A stretch of DNA of 64,000 bases from Avena insularis (lineage: Eukaryota > Streptophyta > Magnoliopsida > Poales > Poaceae): NCBI GenBank assembly GCA_023614405.1, contig CM042685.1:236819661-236883660 (forward strand), read 5' to 3'. Under the pieces are notes generated by a model that saw only the letters and a list, made by a program, of their open reading frames with translations, was not told where the DNA came from and ran no database searches. Of this stretch, positions 21,331 through 32,375 are shown piece after piece; the stretch's first letter is position 1, and each line of letters opens with the position of its first letter. The position numbers and the translations under genes are program-made.

Positions 21331-22100
21331 ATCCCTACAGATAACAAGTACGCCATGGTCATCAACCCCCTGATTGACGGCAACGAGTTCACCAAATGCA
21401 TGGTGGACAGTGGAAGCACCATCAACATCATGTACCTGGATACGCTGCACAAGATGAACTTGACGGAGGCCAACCTAAGGCGGACCAGCACCATGTTCCA
21501 TGGCGTAGTTCCTGGCCGGGAGGCTCAGTCCCTTGGGTGCATCACGCTTCAGGTCGCTTTTGGCGATGTTAATAATTACCGCCAAGAACGCATGACCTTC
21601 GAGGTGGTCCCTTTCAAGAGCGTGTACCACGTCATCTTCGGATGCGACATCTTCCACGCCTTCATGTCCAAGCCATGCTTCGTCTACAACAAGCTCAAGA
21701 TACCAAGAACAAACGGTGTCATCACCGTATGCGGAAGCTTTACCAAGGCAAGAGACTGCGATATTGGAGAAGCAGCCTTTGCAGAAGCTGTCCTCTACAG
21801 TGAAGAATTCAAGGAGATCCAGAGCAAGGTCGATGCCACGGAGATGCCGGCATCAAAGAAGCAGATTTCTGACTCTGATCCCGCCTTCAAGGCCGCCATC
21901 GAGACCAAGCCGATGGAACTTGTGGTAGGCGATGCCTCCAAGACCACCGCCATTGGGATGAACCTGGACCCTAAATAGGAAAGTGCGCTCGTCGAGATCC
22001 TTCGTGAGAATAGGGACATCTTTGCCTGGCAACCTGCCGACATGAAAGGTGTACCTAGGGAACTTGCCGAGCACAGCTTGAATACTGATCCAAAATGCAA
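21331..22100 (+). pseudogene. Element E: aspartic protease and linker to RT
   Basis: The 21355-21978 piece carries the active-site segment CMVDSGSTINIMY (Asp-Ser-Gly) near 21400, then a VYHVIFGCDIFHAF block near 21625 and an NGVITVCGSFTKARDC block near 21715. A stop at about 21976 precedes the linker that leads into RT (FAWQPADMKGVPRELAEHSL near 22020). This half is nearly intact; the stop and the following frameshifts kill the polyprotein. Confidence 0.82.
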
Positions 22101-23400
22101 ACCGGTGAAACAACCTCTATGATGCTTCAGAGACGAGAAGAGACGCGCCATAGGCAAAGAGATAGCTAGGTTACTTCAGGCTAGTTTTATCCGAGAAGTC
22201 ATTCACACCCGATGGGTGGCCAATCTTGTATTTGTCCCCAAAAAGGGAACCAAAGAATTAAGATTACACTGGCTTGAACAAAGCATGTCCCAACGATTCG
22301 TTTTCTTTGCCTCGCATTGACCAAGTCATTGACTCGATGGCTGGCTTGGAACTTTTGTGTTTTCTCGATGCATACTCAGGATACCACCAGATAAAGATGA
22401 GGAAGTCGGACCAATTGGCCACTTCGTTCACCACACCTTACGACACATTTTGCTATGTCACGATGCCCTTTGGGCTAAAAAATGCAGGTGCTACGTACCA
22501 GTGGACTATGCAGCATTGCCTCCATGATCAAATTGGTTGGAACGTTCACGCCTATGTGGACGATATAGCGGTGATGTCTAAAAAGTCAAACTACTTAATC
22601 TCCGACTTAAAAGAAGCCTTTGATAATCTCCGGAAATACAACATGATGCTTAACCCAAAGAAGTGCATCTTCGGGATTCCAGCTGGCAAATTGTTGGGCT
22701 TCATCTTTTCCCAGCGTGGAATCGAGGTCAACCCAGAGAAGATCAACACCATCCTAAACATAAACCATCCGACATGCTTGAAGGACATACAATGTCTTAC
22801 AGGTTGCGTTGCAGCAGTTAGCCGGTTCGTCAGCCGACTTGGAGAGAAGGCTCTGCCGCTGTACAAGTTGCTGAAGAAGGCAGACAAATTTATATGGATG
22901 GACGAAGCATATGCTGCACTCAAGAAGCTAAAGGAGATACTTTCCTCGGCACCTGTACTCGCAGCACCTGAACCTATGGAGCCTATGCTAATCTACATGA
23001 CGGCCACTAACCGGGTAATCATCATCGTCGTGGTGGTGGAGCGGAAAGATCCAGGGCGTGAGTACGGAGTTCAACGACCAGTTTACTATGTAAGAAAGGT
23101 CTTGACAGAGTCCAAGAATCATTACCCGCACTACCAGATGCTAGCTTATGGAGTGTTCCTTGGCTCTCGGAAGCTAAGGCACTACTTCCAGGAGCACCCT
23201 ATCATAGTTGTGAGCAAAGCTTCACTGTCCCACATCATCAACAACAGCGATGCTACATGAAGGGTTACGAAGTGGGGCATTGAGCTTGCCACCTTCGAGA
23301 TCACCTACAAGAGACGTGACGCTATCAAATCACAGGTCTTGGCGGATTTCATCGCAGATTGGACGGAGATTCCAGATGCTACCACTATACCAGAGCCAGA
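22100..23400 (+). pseudogene. Element E: reverse transcriptase and Gypsy RNase H
   Basis: The longest piece (22274-23260) holds the RT blocks: SLPRIDQVIDSMAG near residue 11, FLDAYSGYHQI near 30, MPFGLKNAGATYQ near 64 and catalytic YVDD at residues 94-97 (22553-22564), then GKLLGFIFSQRGIE. The Gypsy RNase H follows (QRPVYYVRKVLTESKNHYPHY near 23065). A small deletion near 22262 shifts the frame just before the MCIDY block. A TGA at about 23259 interrupts RNase H, whose end (VLADFIADWTEI) is at 23335-23370. Confidence 0.85.
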
Positions 23401-23770
23401 ATATTGGGTGATGCACTTTGACGGGTTAAAGCTACTCAATGGCTCTAGGTCTGGTGTAATGCTACAGTCACCAACAGGGGAAAAGCTACACTAGGTTTTG
23501 CAGATCCACTTCGAGGCGGAATATGAATCACTCATTCACGGACTTCGCGTGGCCAAGGATATTGGCATCAAGCGCATAGTTTGCTGTGGAGATTCTGACT
23601 TGGTTGCCCAGCAGGTGGCTGGCACCTGGAACGCACTGAACCCTATGATGGTGTCATATCAAGACGAAGTGGACGAGATAGCCAAGAGCTTCTTGGGCTA
23701 CGAAGTCAAGTATGTCCTGAGGGAGGAAAATGAGGTGGCTGATCTATTGTCAAAGCTTGGGTCAGGGCGC
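23400..23770 (+). pseudogene. Element E: second RNase H domain (archaeal type)
   Basis: After the Gypsy RNase H a second, distinct RNase H follows: VMHFDG near 23410, EAEYESLIHGLRVAKDIGIK near 23515, CCGDSDLVAQQVAG near 23585 and EVADLLSKLGS near 23730. The four acidic positions D, E, D, D are visible. This dual arrangement is known for the Tat lineage. A TAG near 23495 cuts the domain between the first and second catalytic residues. Confidence 0.82.
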
Positions 23771-25208
23771 AAACAAATTCCGCCTGGCATTTTTCTGGAT
23801 CGTCTACGGATACCATCCGTGAAGGGAGCGGACCCCGATAACCCGGACAGAGTTGACTCTTTCGTTCACACAGTGACAAAGGTCCCTCCGGCTTGGACAA
23901 AACCGTTGATGGAATATCTCGTACACGAAACTTTGCCCATCGATGAGGTCGAAAGTCGGCAAATAGTATGTCGAGCAAAGGGCTGTACCATAATCTATGG
24001 ACAACTTTATACAAGAAGCACCACTGTTGTATACCTCAAGTGTGTTTCCTAGCAAGAGGGTATCGAAATCCTTCGTGAGATCCATCTCGGAGATTACGGG
24101 CATCATGCAGCTCCTCGATCATTGGTCTCCAAAGCCTTCCGGCAAGGATTCTACTGGCTGACCGCGAAGGCGGACACCGACAAGCTGGTTGAGACATGCA
24201 TGGGATGCCAGTATTATTCCCAACAACCACATGTTCCAGCTGAAGAATTGTGAACAATACCAATAACTTGGCCGTTTGCAGTCTGGGGGATAGACATGGT
24301 TGGTCCATTACAGACGGCGCCATGTGGGTTTATGCATCTGCTGGTAGCAGTTGATAAATTCACCAAATGGATAGAAGCTAAACCCATTAGAAAGATTGAT
24401 GGGGCAACTACCCTTAGGTTTTCCCGGGATTTAGTGGTGAGATTTGGACTCCCACATAGCATTATCATCGATAATGGCAACAACTTATCACTCGGAGAAG
24501 TGGAAGCTTATTGTTGGGAGAAGGGCATCCGACTTGACCTAGCATCTGTGGCACACCCACAGTCCAACGATCAGGTTGAGCGAGCCAATGGATTAATTCT
24601 ACAGGGAATTAACCCACGTCTTGAGGCACCGCTAAATAGAGCAGCTGGAGCCTGGGCGGAGGAGTTACCATATGTTCTGTGGAGTTACATCCAACGGATC
24701 TACCGGCTACACCCCTTATTTCATGGTATATGGAGCAGAAGCCATCATGCCTTCCGACATCCTTCATGATTCACCAAGAGTTGTCGCCTACGACAAATAT
24801 GATGCTGAAGAATCCAGGCACCTAGATGTGGACCTTCTCGAGGAAGAGCGTGTATTGGCATGCCAAAGATCTGCCATCTACCAGCAGAAGCTACGCATCT
24901 ACCATATTCGCTGCGTTCGGCATCGCTCGTTTAAAGAGGGGGATCTGGTGCTCCGACTTAAGAAGAAGAAGTCACACAAATTATCCCCGCCATGGGAAGG
25001 ACTGTTCATCATAAGCAAGGCGCTACTCAATGGGTCTTACTACCTCGTTGACAATCGTGAACTTGAGGATAGACCCAACGATGATCAGAAGCGTAAGCGA
25101 CGTGATCCCGATAATGACTACCCGAAGCTTGATCGGCCATGGAACATAGCACATCTACGTCCTTTTTACACTGAGCATATTTTTATCTACTATGTACCTC
25201 TTATATGA
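23770..25208 (+). pseudogene. Element E: integrase
   Basis: A zinc-binding HHCC segment (IHLGDYGHHAAPRSLV near 24085 and CMGC near 24197) is followed by the catalytic core: WGIDMVGP near 24290 (first Asp), SIIIDNGNN near 24460 (second Asp) and HPQSNDQVERANG near 24560 (Glu). The GPY-like C-terminal domain is LSPPWEGLFIISKALLNGSYYL near 24985. Stops occur at about 24049 and 24251 and a frameshift near 24690-24760, after which the frame continues to 25208. It would insert the element DNA into the genome. Confidence 0.85.
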
Positions 25209-25687
25209 TCAATGAAATAAAGCTCTTTGGTTCACTCATATTCTTGAGTCTTTTACCTCCTATAGTGTTCATTTTTGGATCGTATAAAACCTTTATGCGC
25301 AAGTTTTGCATTTGCACTTATGAAAATTCCGCTTACGGGCGTTAGCTTAAGTTTTATGGTCTACACATTATTTGTTGTTTTTATGTGGATTCTGGAGTAG
25401 TGAATTTTGGCACTTGAAGTCGGCAATTTTGTGCTTAGGTTCTGACGGTGCCGTTGGGCATCATCACTTGAGCGCATGGTTCCGACTACGAGTCTTCCGA
25501 CTCACGAAAAGTCAAGCATAAAAACCAAAGTAATGGATAAGATAGCACTTGCTTAAAATTATATACATGCTGGAACTAGTACTTAAGTAGTAGGAAACAT
25601 AGAGCTATTGTTTTCTGCCTTAATATTAACACAGTAGTTTTTCCGCATACATACATCCAGAGGAAACAAATATTACAAATTGTTTTT
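25209..25687. other. Element E: spacer between integrase and antisense gene
   Basis: An AT-rich, non-coding stretch with tail-to-tail gene arrangement. It must hold the 3' ends of both the sense gag-pol and the antisense gene; atgaaataaagctc at 25212 on the plus strand resembles a plant polyadenylation signal. Confidence 0.5.
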
Positions 25688-28600
25688 TCATTCCTCTGGC
25701 GCAGGAGACTTTGAGGTAGCATCGTCGGTAGTAGGAGAGCCATCCTGATCATCTTCAAAGTCACAGGTCTTGAGGGATTCAGAGGAGCTAGGTTGGTCTC
25801 TATCAATGATCTCAAGAGGCACAAAGGAGTTTGGATCGACCAACTCGGCGACCCTGGTGTCATAGCCGGCGAGCGATGCCCAGATAGCTTTGTGATCAAT
25901 ATTCTGGCCATCATCGTCTACGTCGGGCAGAACCGAGGTCACCGTGTCGATGTCGACATTCTCGTAGTGGGCCTTGACCATCATCAGCGACATTCTAGCA
26001 CCAGCCTGGGTACATGAAGCTTTCCTGCTTACGATACGCTCGGGGGCTTGGTGCAGAATTTCCGAGTACTTCATGGCAGAATCCAGCGCCTTGATGTTGA
26101 TGTTCAGGGGCTTGGCAATCTCTTTGGCTTGCTTGATGGCGGTACTGATGAAGTTTCCGGCGAGGACCATGCATTCCTTTGGCAGAGGAGGCATATTGGT
26201 TAAACCAATAGGAGCTGCATTTCCGTCCAAGCAATGGAGTGTGTGAGTTCAATAACACAAAAAGTTTTAGAGTACCTGGCTTACAGAAGTACAAGATGGA
26301 GATCGCTTACCAAAGATGCTTGCCTCGGCTTGTTTGAGTGTCTCCGCCATGGAGTCCCGTTCTTTCTCAGAGGACCTTGTAAGCCTCAAGGTTGCATTGA
26401 TTCTGCTCATCAACAGCTTTCTTCTGTTCCTTGAGGATTGTAATTTCCTCCTTCAGTCGGATGATCTCCGTGTTGGCAGAGTCCTGCCAGGCCTTCATGG
26501 ACTCTTCATGCATCTTCATAGTGTCAGCCCTCTCCTGCTTAAAGATCTTATTCTCCCTATCCAGCAGTTCTACGTGCTTGGATTGCTCGACAATGTCCTT
26601 TGCCTTGGCAATAGTTTTGCAAGCCGGAGAAATGACAGAACACAATGAGTAGTGGAGAGTGATGACACAAGACCAAGTTTGAGTGCAAAATTTAAAGGAA
26701 AAACAGACTCTTGCTCTTGGTGATTTGATCCTTCAAGAAGGCAGTTTTACCCTTTTCAGCTTCCAGTTCAGCACGCATCTTGTGGAACTTCTCGTTGGCG
26801 ACGCCTCTCCGAGCATTCTTATTCTATGAAGAAATTCAAAATTACTTAGTCTACTTGGAGCATCTAGCCGGATAAATATCCACCTAGAAGCTTGGGGCTA
26901 TAGTGAGAGTTTTTAACTCGGCAATATGCTTAGTCTTTCTTTAAGAATCTAGTTGGAACTAATTTTGTTTCAACTAGAGGCTTGGGGGCTATAGTATTGA
27001 AATTTACAATCACTGCGTATGCTACTCTAAAAGTATCTAGTCGGAATAATTCATTCAGACTACATACTTGGGGGCTACAGTGCGAAGTTTTCTAGCTTAG
27101 TCACTCTTAGAGCATTCAGATGCAAAGACTTATGGTTTTCCGTCTAAATCCTTGGGGGAATAGTGGGATACTACATATGAAATGCAAAAGGCAAATAAAA
27201 CTTACGAGTGCGATGATCTTGAGGTTGGTGGCGCTGTTAGCAAATATCTTGCTAAAGGAAAGACTATTTCCGCGCAGGATATCCGCTTGCCTAAGCAGCT
27301 CCTCAAGACCACATGTCGGAGAAGTTTGCGCTACACCAGGAGCCAGAGCTGATCTACTCGGCGTAAGCGCCAGGTAGAAAATCTTCGGGAACTCTATTGG
27401 CATCTTGGATGCAGTGTCGCCGCCTTCGGCAGAAGTTCCGCCTTCCACCATCGCCTTACCGCTACCAGTGGCATCCTTAGCCGGAGCTTCAACCATTCTA
27501 GTTGTGGTGCTTTCTTGTGTCGCCTACTCGCTGACAACAGCAAGTTCCGCGACAGTGCCTTGGTCCACTTCCATGGCGGAAGGGCTAGATGTTACCTTAG
27601 CTGGAGAGCTTGTCGATGCGGCAGCAGGCTGGATGCTGGGAGTTGTAGGGGCGATGGCGGTAAATGCTTGGTGAAACATATCTTTAATGTTTTTAGAAGA
27701 CCCCGATGTTTTACAGGTCTTCTTCAAACTCAAACTAGCCTTCTTCCTGTAATGTGCAAAAGTATAAGTACAGGAATAATATGAGCAAGAGACAATGTCG
27801 GATGATAAGAAGCTTACACAACAGTTGGTGCCTTGGTAAACGGGATGCCTGTGATTCTTCTTTTCTCCGCCTCCAGGGAGGCGGTGGACTTCTTGGAGGC
27901 TCCACCCTCCGTCTTCTTCTTCTTGCCTCTGTCGGCAGCGTCAGAGGTGGAGCTCTTCCACTTACGTGCCAACGGGACATCGTCGTCGGACACGACGGTG
28001 ACTTCTTTCATCTTGGGGTCATAGATTTGGGCAACCATGGTATCCTCCTCTAGACTCTTTAGCTATTAAGTGAAATCCCGAAGTGTTAGATGAATGGCAA
28101 TGGCTAGACGGAAGAAACTGGAATATATGTCATACACAGAAAATAAATATGTACCTCTGGGCACGTGCCGCCCTCGAACATGTCGTAGGTGATGGTGAAG
28201 CCACGCTTCATGTCCTTCACCTTGTCGATGTCTTTGAGGCGGAGCTTGATGGAGTCACTCGAGAAGTTGTCCTTGGAGATGCGGAGGCTATCCTTCCTAT
28301 CCTTGGTATACTGGTGCATCAGCTTCACCCGGTGCTGCAGAGGCCGGATCCGCCTGATGAACCAGCACATGGCTAGGTCCAACCCGGTCAGACCCGTGTC
28401 TACGAGCCACTCGATCCTCCTTACAGCGCGGGAGGCTTCTTCATCGGAGGGAAGGATGGCTTGGGATCTCCATGTCGGGGCCTCAGCGGCGGCCCCGTCG
28501 ACAAAGTCCATGTACATTGCTTCTCGGCCATCTAAAGGGATATCTAGGCCATAGAAGTACGTCCTCTGCCAATGTTTGCAGGACTCGTGGCCTACAATGT

Positions 28601-29150
28601 TGGGGAACCACCGGCCAGGCCGGATCTTGAAGAAGTATATAAATAGATCTAACCTAGGCCTAATTCCTAGGTATCCCTTGCAAAGCGCCACGTAGTTGCT
28701 AAGCGCAAGGATGCTATTCGGAGATAGGTTCTAAGGTTGAAACCGGTAGTGGCTAAGGACTTCTAAGAAGAAGTTGGAGATTGGGAGGGAGATGCCGCAT
28801 ACCAGTTGAGCTTTGAGGTACACCTTTTCTTCGGCTTGGGGAGAAGGGATGACCTCGCCGACTGGCGCCGCCTGCCAGTCCAGCCCCTCTGTCGTGGGGA
28901 GGTAACCCTCGGCGAGCATCTCCTTGAGATTGCTATCATTGATATCGGAGCCGCGCCACTCTCCCTTGTGAGAGTCGCCCTCCTCCTCCATTGGTTCCAG
29001 CCCCGCTGGAATATGGTCACCGTCGGTGGATTCCACCACCGTGGTGCGTGGCAGCACTAGGCCCTCTGGGGGCACCTTAACGGAGCCTGTCGGCTTCGCC
29101 GCGGCATCACTCGTTGCCGACATGGAAGGGGTTGCGCTGCTGCTCGCCAT
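25688..29150 (-). pseudogene. Element E: six-exon antisense accessory gene
   Basis: The minus strand carries a spliced gene ending about 0.6 kb before the 3' LTR. Exons by splice sites: 29150-28155 (donor GAG|GTACAT), 28049-27818 (after ...CTAG; donor GTAAGC), 27746-27206 (after TTACAG; donor GTAAGT), 26823-26709, about 26626-26311 (donor GTAAGC) and about 26213-25688. The start MASSSATPS is chosen because conserved sequence begins there; an upstream ATG at 29288 is in frame. Exon 1 matches the plant 'putative gypsy type transposon' domain (PF04195-like): KAQLVCGISLPISNFF then YVALCKGYLGIRP and GRWFPNIVG. Exons 4 and 5 form a long coiled coil. Lesions are TAG at 28731, TAG at 27524, a frameshift near 26367 and a lost acceptor near 26627. 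Function is unknown. Confidence 0.75.
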
Positions 29151-29738
29151 TGGTGTAGGGAGGAAGGTGATTGTGGGACTGGGGAAAGCTAGGGTTTTTC
29201 TCGGTGCACGCGGAGAGCTCGAGGAGACGTTCGCTGGAGGAAGAAGATGACGCGAGGAAGAATGTGGTGAAAGGATAAAATTTACCATGGTTATAATTTA
29301 TAGTACTCAGCGTCAAGATTCGTGCAAGTTGATCGAACAGTTGCTGCGTGGATAGCGCGTGCGTAGAAATTTCGCCACGTTCCCACCGCCGCCGCCAACG
29401 TTTCGCATCCTTCGCATGGGAAAAACGGCTATGATTGCGTTCTCTGCATGTGTGAGTTATGAGGCATCGCTGACCTATGGTCTACTTCGCTCTACTGACA
29501 TAGGCAGGTGAACCATCCCATCTGAAGATTCCAACATGGATGGATCCAGTCCGGCTACGAGAAGAGTACGATGGAAGATTCAGCAGTTCTCTGACTTACA
29601 TATTGAAGACGGAGAGCGTTGCAGGGTTCTTGGGAGGACACAAGATATTTCTTGACGATTTGCCGACATTCATCTGGATGGAGCATTCAACCTGAAGAGG
29701 CAAGACGGCGCAAGATCTTGGAGTTCTCCGGGGGCTAC
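29151..29738. other. Element E: antisense gene promoter region and polypurine tract
   Basis: On the minus strand the antisense gene must start transcription here; tataaattat at 29290-29310 is a possible TATA region. On the plus strand the sequence ends ttctccgggggctac (29724-29738), the polypurine tract next to the 3' LTR. No further gene. Confidence 0.5.
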
Positions 29739-30265
29739 TGTTGGGGATATGCTAAATGGGTATCACCATAGCATGTCTCTAATCCGGATAACCCAGGTGG
29801 CCCATAGTTGGTATCAAGGCCCATGGCCTATTGGGCGGCCCAGTTAGATGTATCTAGAAGGGAGGCCCATGCCGGATAAAGGAAGGCTATGGAGTAGTCA
29901 CCGACGTACCCGGAACCTTGGAGTTCAAGACACGTTAGACTAGTTGTATACCGTGTAGGAATCTATAACCTGTCTGGCTAGGACTTTGCTTATAACCCTA
30001 GGATCTAGCGACTATATAAGCTGGACCTATGGGAGCCTTTAGGGCATAGAACAACTCATATCGCGCACAACGAATTGATCCTTGTAACTCGGCATATTGC
30101 CATTATAGTGATATATAGCAGGAGTAGGATCCCGCCACCATCGTGAGATCTGAACCTGGGTAAGTTGTGTTACCTCGTACCCGCCAACCTTCCTCCTTAA
30201 CCCACGTCTCTAAAAACGCTCTATGAGGACCCCTCCATGGCTTACTCGTCAGCAATACCACGATA
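29739..30265 (+). repeat. Element E: 3' LTR
   Basis: Starts TGTTGGGGATATGC and ends CCACGATA. TATA box at 30011-30020 (ACTATATAAG). Target copy ggcgt follows at 30266-30270. Confidence 0.92.
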
Positions 30266-30270
30266 GGCGT

Positions 30271-30303
30271 GACCTCACCGTCCATCGGCGTTCACCTGCT
30301 ACC
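30271..30303 (+). pseudogene. Element H second gene, exon 1 (remainder) and splice donor
   Basis: Continuation of the frame from 17354 after removal of element E; it ends at CACCTAG|GTAATG, a good plant donor. The large intron that follows runs to about 38234. Confidence 0.45.
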
Positions 30304-30309
30304 CACCTA

Positions 30310-30470
30310 GGTAATGCTCTGATTAGGATTAGGGTTCTTTGGATTAGTTTGCTGATTAGGATTAGGGTTAGTGTTCTTTAGATTAGGATTAGGGTTCTTT
30401 GGATTAGTTTGCTGATTAGGATTAGTTTTAGGGTTCTTTAGATTAGGGTTAGTAATTCTCTGAACTAGTG
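30310..30470. repeat. Telomere-like minisatellite in a CACTA intron
   Basis: Repeated blocks of gattaggattagggtt followed by (agtg)ttcttt(a/g)gattag, with two near-identical stretches at about 30320-30355 and 30376-30420. It is related to, but not the same as, the plant telomere repeat TTTAGGG. Confidence 0.7.
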
Positions 30471-30587
30471 ATTGCTAGGACAGTAATCAATTAACACCAA
30501 CTATTTCGTGACAGCAAGAAAAAAACAATTAATTTACTATCAAAACCATAATTTATATAAAAAATGTAACCGCATTGAGTGATTTAC

Positions 30588-32375
30588 TGTCACGTCCCAA
30601 TTTTTACATTTGGTACTGCATATCATACATGTCATTGCATCATAATCATACTTGCAAAAATTCAGTTTTGAAAACTTTTGCCAAAACGTCTCTTGCATTG
30701 CCTATTGACACATACACATGAACTAGCTTGACTTTTACTTTGAATCTTCTGGATATTTGTTGTTTGGACAATTGGAAGGCACGCATGCATAGAGGATTCC
30801 AACACGAATTTGTAGCACTTTGAATCACCTCATTTGGATTAACAGATCAAAAATTATGGCCTATTGAAGTTTGAGAAAAATCAGTTTCAGACAAATTTCA
30901 GACAGACAGTCTACACTGCAAATTATTCAGGTAACTGTGCACCAGAAAAAAAATCCAGCGAGCGCCAGCCCGCCCGCCGGCCAACCGCCCACCTGGGCCC
31001 AATCAGCCATTAGCCAGCGCAGCGAGAACAAGATCGCATCGCCGCCGGCAGATGGTCGGTCGAGCCCTGTGCCCCTACTTACCTTGCCAAATAGCCCTTG
31101 AGCTTCCGCACCTAAACCCCCGATTCTCGCATTCAATCGCACCGCCACGAATCGGCGATTGCTCGCCAGAGTCCAAAGCCGTCGCCGCCGCCATCGCTAG
31201 GTAGGAGCTCGTGAGCTCGCCTCTCTTTTCTCCCTGTCCGCATCGTAACATCGCTCTGCCGTTTTTCCTGACCCCTGCCTACCCCTGCAGCACGCCGAGT
31301 CGCCGCACGACCTTGCTGGAGATCGACGTCGCCCGCAGCACTTTGGCCCATCGCCGCCGCCATTCGAGGACGTGAAGCTCGTCTCCAACGCCACCCCGAG
31401 GATCACCATCGACCGCTGCACGCTGTACACCACCTCGTCGCCGTCGAATCTTGCCGGAGCCGCCGCAGCCGCCAACCATCGACGCCGCCGCCGGTGAGCA
31501 TCCCGCCCGCGCTTTCTCGGCCGTCGGATCTTGGACGAACGGTCCAGATAGGCCTTGACCGACGACCGTTGACCAGTCAACCCGCACGGCCAGCGCCTTG
31601 TCGGTGTTTGACTAGTCAGCGTGATTTACCCCGTTTAATTAAATAGGTTTAATTTTGCAGAAATTGTATAAAACTTGTAAAATCCATAGAAATAGATCCA
31701 CAGGTCCAAAAATTCATAATTTCACGTAGAAAATTGATGTACTGTTAGTTCAGACTTTTGCAGCAAGGTTTTGCCATGATTAACTAAATAGATTAATGGC
31801 ATATTTAGACTAATAAAATCATAGTAAATCAAGTACTGTTCAGAAAATTACAAATATTATGTCTACGGATTCACAAAAACCTTTAGATTCTTTTTATGAA
31901 TTAAAATGATAGCCTTACAGTACTTAAAATTCATAAGCAACTAAAAGGTTTTCCGGAGTATTCTAATTATTCAAAAAGTTCTGTAAGTCCTTTTTTAGTG
32001 ATTCTAGTTGGCACTGGTCACATTTTAGCTTGCCTATACAGTAGGCATTTATCCCAGATTTTACCACACAATACACAACCTGAGATTATTATTTGCCTTA
32101 GAATCCATTATTTGGATCACTATTTTCTTATCAATTGTTTTCAATTCATCAAAATTATTTCTTGCATATAATCAGTAGTCATATACAACAGAGAACACCT
32201 ATATGCTACAGAGACTTGCATTAACATGCCATGCATGCATTTGTGCATTTATCTATGGTTGTGTTTGGATTGTTTATCTGTTACAATTGTATCATGTAGA
32301 TTGTGACTAGTGCAACGCTTGCTCGTGTGAGGATTGTTCCTTCGACCGCTGCAGCCAAGGAGAGTAGATGCTAAT
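30588..32375 (+). repeat. Chromovirus-type LTR fragment
   Basis: The left end TGTCACGTCCCAA is a typical start of a chromoviral LTR, followed by an AT-rich half, a GC-rich block at 30950-31620 and a second AT-rich half, the same architecture as 501-3847. The right side stops at 32375 where a Copia LTR begins, and no matching LTR end (GGGACGTGACA) is seen beyond it. I find no PBS or coding sequence. The minus-strand ORFs at 31133-31587 are low-complexity shadows. Confidence 0.5.

Larger units (their letters stand above)
17355..30265 (+). mobile_element. Element E: full-length Tat-type Gypsy retrotransposon (12.9 kb)
   Basis: Two LTRs of 526 and 527 bp (17355-17880, 29739-30265) start TGTTGGGGATATGC. 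The internal order is primer-binding site, gag, protease, RT, RNase H, second RNase H, integrase, then an antisense gene, polypurine tract and 3' LTR. The two target duplications are gacgt (17350-17354) and ggcgt (30266-30270), one mismatch. Two RNase H domains and an antisense gene before the 3' LTR are hallmarks of the Tat/Retand lineage. The LTRs differ at a few percent of sites by eye, and pol has many C-to-T type stops, so it is not recent. Confidence 0.92.

Noticed and set aside
31133..31587. Arg-rich minus-strand ORFs of about 100-127 residues.
   Set aside because: They are compositional: the region is a GC-rich leader in a chromoviral LTR fragment, and the overlapping frames are all equally open.
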